Source: Oscillospiraceae bacterium (lineage in GTDB: Bacteria; Bacillota; Clostridia; Oscillospirales; CAG-272). From it: 38,506 nt of DNA. Shown here in pieces: positions 25,243 through 33,896 of the stretch. The stretch covers positions 1-38,506 of the forward strand of contig SVTW01000015.1 of the NCBI GenBank assembly GCA_015063585.1, written 5' to 3'. Every line of letters starts with the position of its first letter. The stretch's first letter is position 1. The notes under the pieces were generated by a model, which was not told the origin of the DNA, did not search any database, and saw only the letters and a program-made list of their open reading frames with translations. A program made the position numbers and the translations under genes.

Positions 25243-26168
25243 CACACCCAACCATACAAAACAGCCCCTCCGGTGTTCTGATCGTTAATAAGCATGCAGG
25301 TGTTACCTCACATGACATCGTCAATCGAATCAGACGGTTATACGGCACAAGACAGGTCGGTCACACCGGAACGCTTGATCCGATGGCAACCGGTGTTTTG
25401 GTCGTTTTAATTGGCAGAGCCGCAAAGGCTTCCGAATATCTTTCCGCCGATTCCAAATGCTATCGCGCAACACTCAGGCTCGGACTTACAACCGATACAG
25501 AGGACATTACAGGAGCCGTTCTGACCCGTGCGGAGCAGATCCCCGATTCGGATGCGGTAATGTCTGTATTGCCAAAATTTCGCGGTAAAATTCAACAAAT
25601 TCCACCTATGTACAGTGCATTGAAGGTGGGGGGGAAAAAGCTCGTGGATCTTGCGCGCGCCGGTGTTGTATTGGAACGCCAAGCAAGAGAAATTGAAATT
25701 TTTTCACTTGAGGCACAAGCCACAGATCAGCCAACCGATTATCTTCTCAACGTAAAATGCTCCGGCGGAACCTATATCCGTACACTTTGCGCAGACATAG
25801 GTCACGCACTTGGGTGCGGCGGTGTTATGGCATCTCTGACTCGCACGGAAACCGGCGGTTTTTCGTTGGAACAAGCGCATACCCTTGACGCGCTCGAAGC
25901 AATGACGCCTGAAGAACGCGATTCTCTGCTCTTTTCCACCGAATCGCTTTTCGAAACAAACGAACGGGTTCTCCTTCCCGCATTCTACGAAAAACTCTGC
26001 CGCAGCGGTTGCGAGATCTATCTCAAAAAGATCAAAAAGGCATTTCCGATTGGCACGCGGCTTCGTCTCTGTAATGAAGACGGTATCTTCTTTGCATTGG
26101 GAGAGGTACGCGAATATACGGAGGGTCCTGCAATCAAAGCCATTAAAACCTTTGTGCTGGAAGCTTAA
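25239..26168 (+). CDS. truB: tRNA pseudouridine-55 synthase
   Basis: A 309-residue enzyme that makes the universal pseudouridine 55 in the T loop of tRNA. N-terminal motif GVLIVNKHAGVTSHD (12-26), then the catalytic block GHTGTLDPMATG (41-52) with nucleophile Asp47. Later blocks QIPPMYSALKVGGKKL and CSGGTYIRTLC are family hallmarks. A PUA-like C-terminal part follows. The start overlaps the nitroreductase stop, so the genes are translationally coupled. rbfA and ribF, frequent truB neighbours, are not here. Confidence 0.97.
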   Translation: MTHPTIQNSPSGVLIVNKHAGVTSHDIVNRIRRLYGTRQVGHTGTLDPMATGVLVVLIGRAAKASEYLSADSKCYRATLRLGLTTDTEDITGAVLTRAEQIPDSDAVMSVLPKFRGKIQQIPPMYSALKVGGKKLVDLARAGVVLERQAREIEIFSLEAQATDQPTDYLLNVKCSGGTYIRTLCADIGHALGCGGVMASLTRTETGGFSLEQAHTLDALEAMTPEERDSLLFSTESLFETNERVLLPAFYEKLCRSGCEIYLKKIKKAFPIGTRLRLCNEDGIFFALGEVREYTEGPAIKAIKTFVLEA

Positions 26169-26178
26169 ACTACATGAT

Positions 26179-26227
26179 AAAAAAATGAGAACCAAACGGC
26201 ATATTGCCCTTGGTTCTCATTTTTTTT
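26179..26227. terminator. bidirectional terminator between truB and the DUF1836 gene
   Basis: Arms AAAAAATGAGAACCAA and TTGGTTCTCATTTTTT pair perfectly around a short loop and carry an A run and a T run for both directions. Confidence 0.93.
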
Positions 26228-26264
26228 AAGATTTAAAAAGGAAGGAAAACAATTCCATTTTGGA

Positions 26265-26846
26265 TTACATCGGATTTTCCAACTTTTCCAACAAGCCCGT
26301 TGCATGTTGCTTGATCAGCGCGGCATAATACGTAACAACAATTACTTCCAATGCCTTATTAAGACGCTCGCGTGCTCCCGCTACGGGCTCGGCATAGTCG
26401 GCTGTAACGGTTTCAACAGCCGCGTGAACCGAGGAAAGTGAGCAAGATGCGTGCATCATATTTTCCAAAATGCGGCAAATATAGTCATAGAGCATCGAAT
26501 CGGAAATAATATCATCCGACGCATCTCCAACCTTACCATTGATATACTGAATCAAAAATGCGATTTTATCAAGCTGCATACAAGAGCGCAACATATTGAT
26601 AATTAAAATGTGCGCAACCTGATCCACATTGTATTTTTTCAGCTTGCTGTTGACTACCCAGCCGCGCTTGGTCCAGTTTTGAAGTGTAGAACTATCAATG
26701 CCCGAAATATCTCTGATTTGGGTCAGCATAACGCCTTCGCTGATAAAAAACACTTTTTTCAGGAATTCCATTCCTGTAAGGTTGTCCATTTCGGACTTTT
26801 TCAATTTTGTTCCGGGAATATAATCGTCGTGAAATTTCAGTATCAT
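26265..26846 (-). CDS. DUF1836 domain protein, probable DNA-binding regulator
   Basis: A 193-residue protein that matches what I know of the DUF1836 family (YkrK-like), found widely in Firmicutes. The segment LTQIRDISGIDSSTLQNWTKRGWV followed by KKYNVDQVAHILIINML resembles a MerR-like helix-turn-helix with its wing; the rest is helical. No enzyme motif is seen. AAAGGAGAG precedes the ATG. The promoter contains a palindrome overlapping the -35 box, suggesting repression, perhaps by this protein itself. Target genes unknown. Confidence 0.8.
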   Translation of the reverse strand: MILKFHDDYIPGTKLKKSEMDNLTGMEFLKKVFFISEGVMLTQIRDISGIDSSTLQNWTKRGWVVNSKLKKYNVDQVAHILIINMLRSCMQLDKIAFLIQYINGKVGDASDDIISDSMLYDYICRILENMMHASCSLSSVHAAVETVTADYAEPVAGARERLNKALEVIVVTYYAALIKQHATGLLEKLENPM

Positions 26847-26886
26847 AACGAATCTCTCCTTTTTTCTTTCATCTTATTCTGCTACT

Positions 26887-26915
26887 ATTTTATCATACAA
26901 TCATTTGATTGTCAA
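26887..26915 (-). promoter_or_regulatory. sigma-A promoter of the DUF1836 gene with overlapping palindrome
   Basis: On the minus strand TTGACA (26910-26915) and TAAAAT (26887-26892) with a 17-bp spacer. The palindrome CAATCA-TT-TGATTG (26898-26911) fills most of the spacer and touches the -35 box, a position fit for a repressor. Confidence 0.78.
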
Positions 26916-27001
26916 GTGTTTTTTTATGAATGTTATATGTTTTTTTATAAAAATTTTTTCAGTTAATTATAGGATTAAACAGTCAGGGAGTGATATGAGC
27001 G

Positions 27002-27045
27002 AAAAAAGCATCGGTCAAACGAGAAACCGTTCAACCGACGCTTTT
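27002..27045 (-). terminator. terminator of the glgB-to-aldolase operon
   Basis: On the minus strand GCGTCGGT and ACCGATGC pair with one mismatch around a 17-base loop and are followed by six T. It lies directly after the aldolase stop codon. Confidence 0.8.
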
Positions 27046-27048
27046 GTG

Positions 27049-28095
27049 TTATTCGGTTATTTCGCGCAAAATCTGATCCAATTGCGCAATGTCCTCGCGG
27101 CGCGTCGCCCAGCTTGTTGCAAAGCGTATCACAGTATGCGTATCGTCGTACTGTTCCCAAAAGCCAACACCGACCTGCTCGGATAGCGTTTGATAGAGGC
27201 GGTTTTCCAAAATAATGAATATCTGATTGGTAGGTGAATCCAAAAAGAACTGAAATCCGCGTGCTGTAAAAAGAGCTTTCAATTCCTCTGCCATGTCAAT
27301 GGCATGCTTTGAAATTTGAAAATAAAGATCATTTGTAAAAAGCGTGTCAAATTGAATTCCAAGCAAGCGCCCTTTCGCAAGCAATGCGCCATGCTGCTTG
27401 ATCTTGGTGAAAAATTTTTTCGGTGTGCGCCCTTCTGCAAACACAACCGCCTCTCCGCAAAGTGCCCCAACCTTTGTACCGCCGATATAAAATGCGTCAC
27501 AAAGCCTTGCGAGATCGGGTAATGTAACGTCACTTCCCTTTGCCATCAAGCCATAACCGAGACGTGCGCCGTCGATATAAAGATAAAGACCGTTCTTTTT
27601 GCAAATGTCGGAAATACGACGTAATTCCGCGAACGTGTAAAGCGTGCCGTATTCAGTTGGATGAGAAAGATAAATCATCTTTGGTGTCGCCATATGCTGA
27701 TTATTTGCATCCCCATGAAAGGCTTGAAGCAATTGCTCTAATGCGGAAATATCAATTTTTCCATTCTCCTGCGCGATCTCCAGCACCTTGTGCCCCGTAT
27801 ATTCGATTGCCCCCGCTTCATGGCCGTTGATGTGTCCTGTTTTCGCGGAAATAACCGCCTCACAGGAATCCAGCATGGTATCAATGACAAGCTGATTGGT
27901 TTGCGTGCCGCCTGTGAGAAGAAAAACTTCGGAGTTTTCACTTTGGCAAGCAGCCTTGATTTTCTGCTTTGCCGATTCACAGTAGCGGTCCACCCCGTAT
28001 CCCGAGAGCTGCTCGTAATTGGTTTCGGTGAAACGATTGAGAATCGCCTCATGACACCCCTGAATATAATCACTTTCAAAGGATATTTTTTTCAT
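27049..28095 (-). CDS. threonine-aldolase-like PLP enzyme
   Basis: A 348-residue fold-type I PLP enzyme of the low-specificity threonine aldolase/beta-eliminating lyase family, which splits L-threonine into glycine and acetaldehyde. The PLP-binding lysine is Lys208 in YIGGTKVGAL. YIDGARLG (173-180) holds the Asp that pairs with the pyridine nitrogen, GGTQTN (62-67) grips the phosphate, and HINGHEAGA supplies the stacking His region. I chose ATG 28095 because AGGGGGATC precedes it and it overlaps the ATPase stop (ATGA); the longer reading to 28131 runs into the ATPase gene. Last gene of the six-gene operon. Confidence 0.88.
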   Translation of the reverse strand: MKKISFESDYIQGCHEAILNRFTETNYEQLSGYGVDRYCESAKQKIKAACQSENSEVFLLTGGTQTNQLVIDTMLDSCEAVISAKTGHINGHEAGAIEYTGHKVLEIAQENGKIDISALEQLLQAFHGDANNQHMATPKMIYLSHPTEYGTLYTFAELRRISDICKKNGLYLYIDGARLGYGLMAKGSDVTLPDLARLCDAFYIGGTKVGALCGEAVVFAEGRTPKKFFTKIKQHGALLAKGRLLGIQFDTLFTNDLYFQISKHAIDMAEELKALFTARGFQFFLDSPTNQIFIILENRLYQTLSEQVGVGFWEQYDDTHTVIRFATSWATRREDIAQLDQILREITE

Positions 28096-28859
28096 ATCAG
28101 ATCCCCCTTTTGCGTTGCTTGAATCCCCCATATTTCGCCGACGTAACGCTCGACACCGAATAAGGATTCTATTTTTTTCTTTTTTAAAATAGATTCAACC
28201 GAGTCCTGTCCGACAGATCGTCCGTCCTTCATCAAAATGATCTCATTCGCATATCGGACCGCATCGGCAATATCGTGTGTAACAACCAACACCGTTTTTC
28301 CGCGATCTTGATTGAAATGATGTAGAATTTCCATAATTTTGTAACGGTTATATTCATCAAGATGCGCGTCAGGCTCGTCTAACATCAATAGCGGGGCATC
28401 CTGCGCCGCCGCCATCGCAATGTACGCGCGCCGCAACTCACCGCCTGACAAACGATCAAGATTTGCATTTCTTAATTTTTGCAGATCAAAAAGCACTATC
28501 GCGTCTTCAATCAATTGCAGATCCTGCTCACGCAAGCGTTCACCAAGCGTTCGATGCGGCATGCGTCCAAACGTGATCAGGTCGGTTACCGAAATTCCCG
28601 CTCTTGCAGGAATTTGCGGAACAATTGCTACCTCAGAGGCGCGCTCCTTAGCGGAATAGTCCCGAAGTGGGCGTCCTTTCAAAAGGATTTCGCCTTGATA
28701 TGGAAGCATTCCCGAAACCGCGGATAAAAAAGTACTTTTTCCGCATCCGTTCGGTCCTAATAATACAGTAAAGGACCCCTGTCGGACAGTAGCCGAAAAG
28801 CCCTTGAGAATCGCCCGACCGCCGCGACATAACATTAAATTTTTTGCTTCAAGTATCAT
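28092..28859 (-). CDS. ABC transporter ATPase, iron-siderophore/cobalamin/heme type
   Basis: A 255-residue ATPase of the FecE/FhuC/BtuD group. Walker A GPNGCGKS (35-42), signature LSGGE (137-141), Walker B LLMLDEP (157-163) and switch His195 are all present. The ATG at 28859 overlaps the permease stop by four bases. A much longer open frame upstream (to 29309) is only the shadow of the permease gene. It drives import through the FecCD-type permease encoded upstream. The ligand cannot be read from the ATPase. Confidence 0.93.
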   Translation of the reverse strand: MILEAKNLMLCRGGRAILKGFSATVRQGSFTVLLGPNGCGKSTFLSAVSGMLPYQGEILLKGRPLRDYSAKERASEVAIVPQIPARAGISVTDLITFGRMPHRTLGERLREQDLQLIEDAIVLFDLQKLRNANLDRLSGGELRRAYIAMAAAQDAPLLMLDEPDAHLDEYNRYKIMEILHHFNQDRGKTVLVVTHDIADAVRYANEIILMKDGRSVGQDSVESILKKKKIESLFGVERYVGEIWGIQATQKGDLI

Positions 28860-29875
28860 ATCGAATCCCCCTGAAAGCGTTTTTGTAACAAAACAGAGAG
28901 AAAAAACGGCGCGCCGATACAAGCCATCATAATCCCAACGGGAATTTCGGTAGGCGCAAGGAGGAGCCTGCCAAGCAGATCCGCAAGTAAGACTAAAATC
29001 GCGCCGAGCAATGCCGAAACCCCAAGCAAGTACGCGGTATGGTTTCCGGTCAATTTTCTTGCAAAATTGGGAACGACCAATCCGACAAACCCTAAAAGTC
29101 CCGCAAAGCTTACTACAGCCGCCGCGCATGCCGATGCGCAAAGCACGGCAAGCAATCGGATACGGCGCACGCGAACCCCAAGAGACGCGGCTGTAAGATT
29201 CCCCAAAGCCAACGCGTTGATGGGTTTTGAAAACAAGAGCGCAAACAGCAGTCCAAATCCGATCATAACAGCCGGAAACGCAAGCACTCGCAAAGAGCTG
29301 ACCGCGCAAGATCCAACCGAAAATCCGTGATAGGATGCCATTACGTCATCATTCATCAACGTAAAAAAAGAAATAAATGCGCTGAAAAGCGCTCCAAGTG
29401 CAATTCCTGCGAGAACAAAGGAGCCTTTTGCGTCCCCCATCGCGCGGCTGATTGCAAGAATGAGACAGGTAACCAAAAATGCGCCAAAAAAAGAGACGAG
29501 CGGCATCCACTCTCCCCACATCGGAAAAAGCGTTAGGAGGAGGACGCTGAAAAAGCCGGCACCCTGATTGACCCCGATCAGACTCGGACCCGCAAGCGGA
29601 TTATCGGTTACGGTTTGAAGCAAAACGCCGGACACCGATAAGCCAATGCCACATAAAATGCATGCCACAACACGCGGCAAACGCACGGCATATAGGATCA
29701 GCGTTGCGGTTTTATCATTGGAAAAACCGAAAAGTGCCGAGAAAAACGTTTGAAATGACATTTTAACGTTTCCTAAATACAAGGATAACAGGGCCGCTAC
29801 AAAAAGCCCCGCAAGAAGCATAAAAAAACATTTTGGAGATTGAAAAAAAGGCTTTCGAACGGCATTATTCCTCAT
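28856..29875 (-). CDS. FecCD/BtuC-family ABC transporter permease
   Basis: A 339-residue, very hydrophobic protein with about nine to ten helices. Family marks include RLPRVVACILCGIGLSVSG near residue 65, the run DNPLAGPSLIGVNQGAG and, towards the end, GLVVPNFARKLTGNHTAYLL, the cytoplasmic loop that touches the ATPase. The family imports iron-siderophores, heme or corrinoids. The start overlaps the end of the binding-protein gene by 11 bases. Confidence 0.94.
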   Translation of the reverse strand: MRNNAVRKPFFQSPKCFFMLLAGLFVAALLSLYLGNVKMSFQTFFSALFGFSNDKTATLILYAVRLPRVVACILCGIGLSVSGVLLQTVTDNPLAGPSLIGVNQGAGFFSVLLLTLFPMWGEWMPLVSFFGAFLVTCLILAISRAMGDAKGSFVLAGIALGALFSAFISFFTLMNDDVMASYHGFSVGSCAVSSLRVLAFPAVMIGFGLLFALLFSKPINALALGNLTAASLGVRVRRIRLLAVLCASACAAAVVSFAGLLGFVGLVVPNFARKLTGNHTAYLLGVSALLGAILVLLADLLGRLLLAPTEIPVGIMMACIGAPFFLSVLLQKRFQGDSI

Positions 29876-30803
29876 TGCAATACAAGAGCTCCTTTAAGTA
29901 CTCATACGCCTCTGCCCATCGGTGATTGGGCTTATACTGAAACAAATTCTTGGGAAGATAGTGGCATCGCCCCTCCCGAACGGCAGAGAGCGATTGCCAT
30001 GCGGGCTCGGAGAAAATCGATTCCATATTGGCAACGGCGGCATCCTCATCTCCCATGGTTGAAATGAAAATACAATCGGGATCCTCGCGTAAAATCTCCT
30101 CCAAACTCAAGCCGTCAATCAAGATCGGCGCATTGTCTGCAATGTTTTTGGTATTCAGATCGGCAAGCATGTCGCACGCAAAATGATCGCCTGCAACCTT
30201 TGCTTTTGCGACCTTACTTCCTACGCGAATAAAGAGAATTTTGGGATTGGCGTCCTTGGGAACAGCGGAGAGTGTATCATGAATCTGTTGTTGCACCTTG
30301 GTTCCGTACTGAGAATAAGCCATGCTGTTTTCGGTGATCCTTGTACAGATATCCAGCATGTGAAGATAATCGTCAAAAGAATCCACTTGAAAAAATGCGA
30401 TCGGAATATCCGCCTGCTCAAAAAGCTCCGCACACGCCACTTGTGCCTCAATATCCGCCGATGCAATAATGAAATCAGGGCGGCTGGCAAGAAGCACTTC
30501 ACGGTTAATGCTCTTCCCTGCCCCCGCATCAACCAAAATTACATTTTGCGGTGCAAAACCACGCGTAACGCTTTCTCCAACTGTTACGGCGACCTCACCG
30601 CCTGCCAACCGCCAAATTTCGGCATACGAGGAAAACAGGACGGCAACACGGCAAGGCTTCTCGTATAACGTTACCTCCCGTTCAAGATCGTCGGCAAACC
30701 GAAAATAAAAACGGTCATTCAAAGCGTGGGAGTTCTGATTGCACGCAACAAGATTCCATAAAACGGTTAGCAAGCAAACAAAGACAACAAGCCGCCGTTT
30801 CAT
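29865..30803 (-). CDS. substrate-binding lipoprotein of the FecCD-type ABC importer
   Basis: A 312-residue extracellular lipoprotein. The signal peptide is MKRR plus a hydrophobic core ending in the lipobox LVAC, with lipidated Cys21. The mature part is a type III (TroA/FecB/BtuF-like) binding protein: it has the conserved opening RVAVLFSSYAEIWRLAGG, the hinge-region text SLEEILREDPDCIFIS, and a closing AEAYEYLKELLY. Ligand not identifiable; iron complexes, heme or corrinoids are the usual choices. Its ATG overlaps the stop of the siroheme-reductase gene by four bases. Confidence 0.9.
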   Translation of the reverse strand: MKRRLVVFVCLLTVLWNLVACNQNSHALNDRFYFRFADDLEREVTLYEKPCRVAVLFSSYAEIWRLAGGEVAVTVGESVTRGFAPQNVILVDAGAGKSINREVLLASRPDFIIASADIEAQVACAELFEQADIPIAFFQVDSFDDYLHMLDICTRITENSMAYSQYGTKVQQQIHDTLSAVPKDANPKILFIRVGSKVAKAKVAGDHFACDMLADLNTKNIADNAPILIDGLSLEEILREDPDCIFISTMGDEDAAVANMESIFSEPAWQSLSAVREGRCHYLPKNLFQYKPNHRWAEAYEYLKELLYCNEE

Positions 30804-31717
30804 ACGCCTAAAATGGATTCTTTGCGTGCCAAAATTTCATCGGAAAGAAGCTCTTTTTGAACCGATTCAAAGCCAATGCGCTCAATCGTATCGGCAAAGC
30901 GCTCGCCTGCTTCTCCGCGTTCCTTGAAAAAGAGAATGGATTTTTCAATAAAACGCAAAACCTCCTCGCGGTTGAAAAAGATCGGTTCAATCGCGCGACC
31001 TCGCGCACATTTTTTGCCCCATCTGCCGCCGATGTAAATACGGTATCCGTCTGTATAGTTCTCAAACACCCCAAACGGGCATTTGGAGAGACATCTGCCG
31101 CAGTGATTACAGGTTTCATCCACCGTTATTTTTTCGTCCGTAAGCGTTGCCGCGTGAATCGGGCAAGCCGCCTCAACCAAGCACTTTTTGCAGGATTTAC
31201 ATTGATCCGCATCAACGCGGATCACACGCTGACCTACAATTCCAAGATCATTGAGGTCGGGCTTGGCACAGTTATTCGGACAGCCTCCAACGCCAATTTT
31301 GAATTTATGCGGTAATTTAACATCATGATATCCCTTATAAAACCGCTCGTGAATTTCCGCCGAAAGCGCAAAGGTATCAATCAAGCCAAAAACACAGGTT
31401 GTACCCTTGCAGGAAACCACAGGTCGCACCTTAGGTCCCGTACCGCCGGTTTCCAAGCCCCCCTCTGCCAAAAAAGCGCGCAGGGGCTCAATGTTGGCAT
31501 AAGGAATGCCCTGAATCTCAATGGTCATACGCGTTGTCATTGCAACCTCGCCCTTGCCGAAGCGCTTTGCCGCCTCGGCAATTCGGATCGCTTCGTCGGA
31601 CGTGATCTTACCGTTTCTTGTAATTACACGGGCATTAAAGCAATCCTCGGTCGTTTTATCACGCAGAAAACCAAGTCCTTTTACTTTTTGAATATCTTCG
31701 GGTTTTAACATGTTCAT
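30800..31717 (-). CDS. siroheme/[4Fe-4S] reductase-like protein, AsrC/Dsr-LP type
   Basis: A 305-residue protein with a nitrite/sulfite-reductase ferredoxin-like half domain at about 45-90, then a siroheme-[4Fe-4S] site: Cys103 and Cys108 (SCKGTTC), Cys146 and Cys150 (GGCPNNC). A double [4Fe-4S] ferredoxin insert follows: C173-x2-C176-x2-C179-x5-C185-P and C203-x2-C206-x2-C209-x3-C213-P. This layout matches the anaerobic sulfite reductase subunit AsrC and the dissimilatory-sulfite-reductase-like proteins. asrA and asrB partners are absent. The ATG overlaps the glgB stop; ATG two codons later is an alternative. Its real substrate (sulfite, nitrite or something else) is unknown. Confidence 0.87.
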   Translation of the reverse strand: MNMLKPEDIQKVKGLGFLRDKTTEDCFNARVITRNGKITSDEAIRIAEAAKRFGKGEVAMTTRMTIEIQGIPYANIEPLRAFLAEGGLETGGTGPKVRPVVSCKGTTCVFGLIDTFALSAEIHERFYKGYHDVKLPHKFKIGVGGCPNNCAKPDLNDLGIVGQRVIRVDADQCKSCKKCLVEAACPIHAATLTDEKITVDETCNHCGRCLSKCPFGVFENYTDGYRIYIGGRWGKKCARGRAIEPIFFNREEVLRFIEKSILFFKERGEAGERFADTIERIGFESVQKELLSDEILARKESILGV

Positions 31718-33717
31718 TTTTGTCCTTTATTCTTAATTTTTTTCAAGCAAATACCACATCTTGCGGGCAAATAAATTTGAAACTTCGAAACACCGTCCAC
31801 ATCTTTTTTGGCGCGATATACATAGGATTCCGAAACGCGGCCCGCGCCTCCAAACACCTCCGAATCGCTGGAGAGCGCCACAGAATACTGCCCCGACGAC
31901 AAAACGGGAAGATAATATCCCTCATAGGAATTTTTGGGGCTGAAATTAATGGCAAACACCAATCCGTCACGCGCATAGACGATCACCTGCTTCTCTGCGT
32001 CAAGGAAAAGGCAACGCGGCGGGTTACGGAAAAAGCGTTGCGATTGAAGCAGAGCGATCATTTCGCGATCAAATGCCTGCAAATATCCGTATTTCAAATT
32101 CGGATCATCGGCAAGATGCCATTGACGGCGGCAATAAAAATAACTCCATCCGTTCCCTTCCCGCGGAAAATCGATCCATTCGGGATGTCCAAACTCATTT
32201 CCCATAAAGTTCAGATACCCCTCGCCGCCCAACGTCATTGTAATCATGCGAATCAACTTGTGAAGTGCGATACCGCGCTCAATGATCGGATCGTTGCTTG
32301 ATTTACACATATCGGTGTACATTTTGCTGTCACACAAACGGAAGATCAGGGTTTTATCGCCAACAAGCGCTTGGTCATGGGATTCCACGTATCCGATATA
32401 TTTTTCCATCGGCCGGCGGCTTGTCAACTCTCCCCATATCTGCCACATGTTCCAGGTCTCGTCGGGCTGTTCTTTGAGAATCTTGATCCACATATCGGGA
32501 TTTCCCATCGAAAGACGATAATCAAACCCGATTCCGCCCTCCCGAATCGGCAAGCACATGCCGGGCATTGCCGACATATCCTCTGCAATCGTGACAGCCT
32601 GCGGGTTCACCTCGCGGATCATTGCGTTGGCAAGTTGCAGATAGGTGATGGCTTCTGTATCGGTGTTCAGGGAAAAATACTTGGAATAATCGGTAAAAGC
32701 CTCACCCAATCCATGATTGTGGTAAATCATAGAGGTCACACCGTCGAAGCGGAAGCCGTCAAAATGAAACTCGGTCATCCAATATTTTAAATTGGAAAGC
32801 AGAAAATGAATGACCTCATTTTTGTGATAATTAAAAAGCTTTGTGCCCCATGCGGGATGGTCACCTCTCGCGCCCTCGTGGAAGAATTGGTAAGTGGTTC
32901 CGTCAAATTCATTGAGCCCCTCTGCGGTATTTTTTACCGCGTGAGAATGAACCACGTCAAGCAGAACCGAAATTCCCATTCCGTGTGCCGTGTCGATCAA
33001 TTCCTTGAGTTCATTGGGCGTGCCGTATCGGGAACAAGCGGCAAAGAAGGAGGAAACCTGATAACCGAAGGAACCGTAATAAGGATGCTCCATGATCGCC
33101 ATGATTTGAATGGTGTTATAGCCGAGCGACTGAATTCGAGGCAGTATTTTTTCACGGAATTCGGTGTAGGATCCAATGCCTTCTCGCTCCTGTGCCATGC
33201 CGATATGACATTCATAGATATATACAGGTTCCTTTTTTGCGGCAAAATCCGAATGCTTCCAAATATAATTCGGTTCATCCCAAACAATGCCACACCAGCT
33301 TCCGTTGCTTTTATCCTGCTCTACACGTCGGATATAAAGCGGAATCCGTTCCAGATAACGGTCCCCTTTTTGAACAATGGTCTTTACGTGACAACCGTTC
33401 CAAAGCGCGTTGTGCCCCTGTATCCGAATCTCAAAAATACCGTTTCCGATCGCTTCAAGCTTCCAATCGAGCCATCTCCAATCGACCATATCTCCTGTAA
33501 GATATACCGCATCGGCGGCAGGTGCCCATTCGCGGTATACCCAACCGTCCGCGGTTCGGTGAAAACCAAAATATTCATGTCCGTTTGCAAAATCACACAA
33601 CCGTCCCCGCGTGCCAACAAGCTCACGTTTTTTTTGCTTGTAATTTTCCATTCGTTGCAAAATGTCCTGCTCATATGGCAAGAGAGCGGGGTCGTAATCA
33701 AAAATTTTGTATTTCAT
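31714..33717 (-). CDS. glgB: 1,4-alpha-glucan branching enzyme, eukaryote-like (GH13_8)
   Basis: A 667-residue GH13 enzyme that makes the alpha-1,6 branches of glycogen. N-terminal CBM48-like domain (FHRTADGWVYREWAPAADAVYLTGD, about 52-76), then the barrel with VLLDVVHSH (251-259), nucleophile Asp325 in FRFDGV, acid/base Glu379 in IAED, and the transition-state block YVESHDQALVGDKT. The sequence FRFDGVTSMIYHNHG is that of eukaryotic and GH13_8 branching enzymes, not of the usual E. coli type. ATAGGAGG precedes the ATG. No other glycogen gene (glgA, glgC, glgP) is in the window. First gene of a six-gene overlapping operon. Confidence 0.93.
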   Translation of the reverse strand: MKYKIFDYDPALLPYEQDILQRMENYKQKKRELVGTRGRLCDFANGHEYFGFHRTADGWVYREWAPAADAVYLTGDMVDWRWLDWKLEAIGNGIFEIRIQGHNALWNGCHVKTIVQKGDRYLERIPLYIRRVEQDKSNGSWCGIVWDEPNYIWKHSDFAAKKEPVYIYECHIGMAQEREGIGSYTEFREKILPRIQSLGYNTIQIMAIMEHPYYGSFGYQVSSFFAACSRYGTPNELKELIDTAHGMGISVLLDVVHSHAVKNTAEGLNEFDGTTYQFFHEGARGDHPAWGTKLFNYHKNEVIHFLLSNLKYWMTEFHFDGFRFDGVTSMIYHNHGLGEAFTDYSKYFSLNTDTEAITYLQLANAMIREVNPQAVTIAEDMSAMPGMCLPIREGGIGFDYRLSMGNPDMWIKILKEQPDETWNMWQIWGELTSRRPMEKYIGYVESHDQALVGDKTLIFRLCDSKMYTDMCKSSNDPIIERGIALHKLIRMITMTLGGEGYLNFMGNEFGHPEWIDFPREGNGWSYFYCRRQWHLADDPNLKYGYLQAFDREMIALLQSQRFFRNPPRCLFLDAEKQVIVYARDGLVFAINFSPKNSYEGYYLPVLSSGQYSVALSSDSEVFGGAGRVSESYVYRAKKDVDGVSKFQIYLPARCGICLKKIKNKGQK

Positions 33718-33786
33718 GTGACCTCCTATAAAAATTCATGTGCCGCGTATGCGACCGAGGTATCAAACGGAATTGATTCTACTTAT

Positions 33787-33815
33787 ATTATATCATCATA
33801 TTGTAAATATTTCAA
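33787..33815 (-). promoter_or_regulatory. sigma-A promoter of the glgB operon
   Basis: On the minus strand TTGAAA (33810-33815) and TATAAT (33787-33792) with a 17-bp spacer, 70 bases before glgB. Back to back with the peptidase promoter; the two -35 boxes are 17 bp apart. Confidence 0.78.
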
Positions 33816-33832
33816 TATTTTTTATTTTTTTG

Positions 33833-33861
33833 TTGCAATTTCATGAGAAAAATAGTACAAT
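33833..33861 (+). promoter_or_regulatory. sigma-A promoter of the M28 peptidase gene
   Basis: TTGCAA (33833-33838) and TACAAT (33856-33861) with a 17-bp spacer, 35 bases before the start codon. Confidence 0.75.
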
Positions 33862-33896
33862 AAAGAAAAGCCTAATCTGGTTATTGGAGGATCGAC

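Noticed and set aside
28860-29309. N-terminal extension of the ABC ATPase
   Set aside because: The extension lies within the permease gene in another frame; the ATPase fold begins at the ATG at 28859, which overlaps the permease stop.
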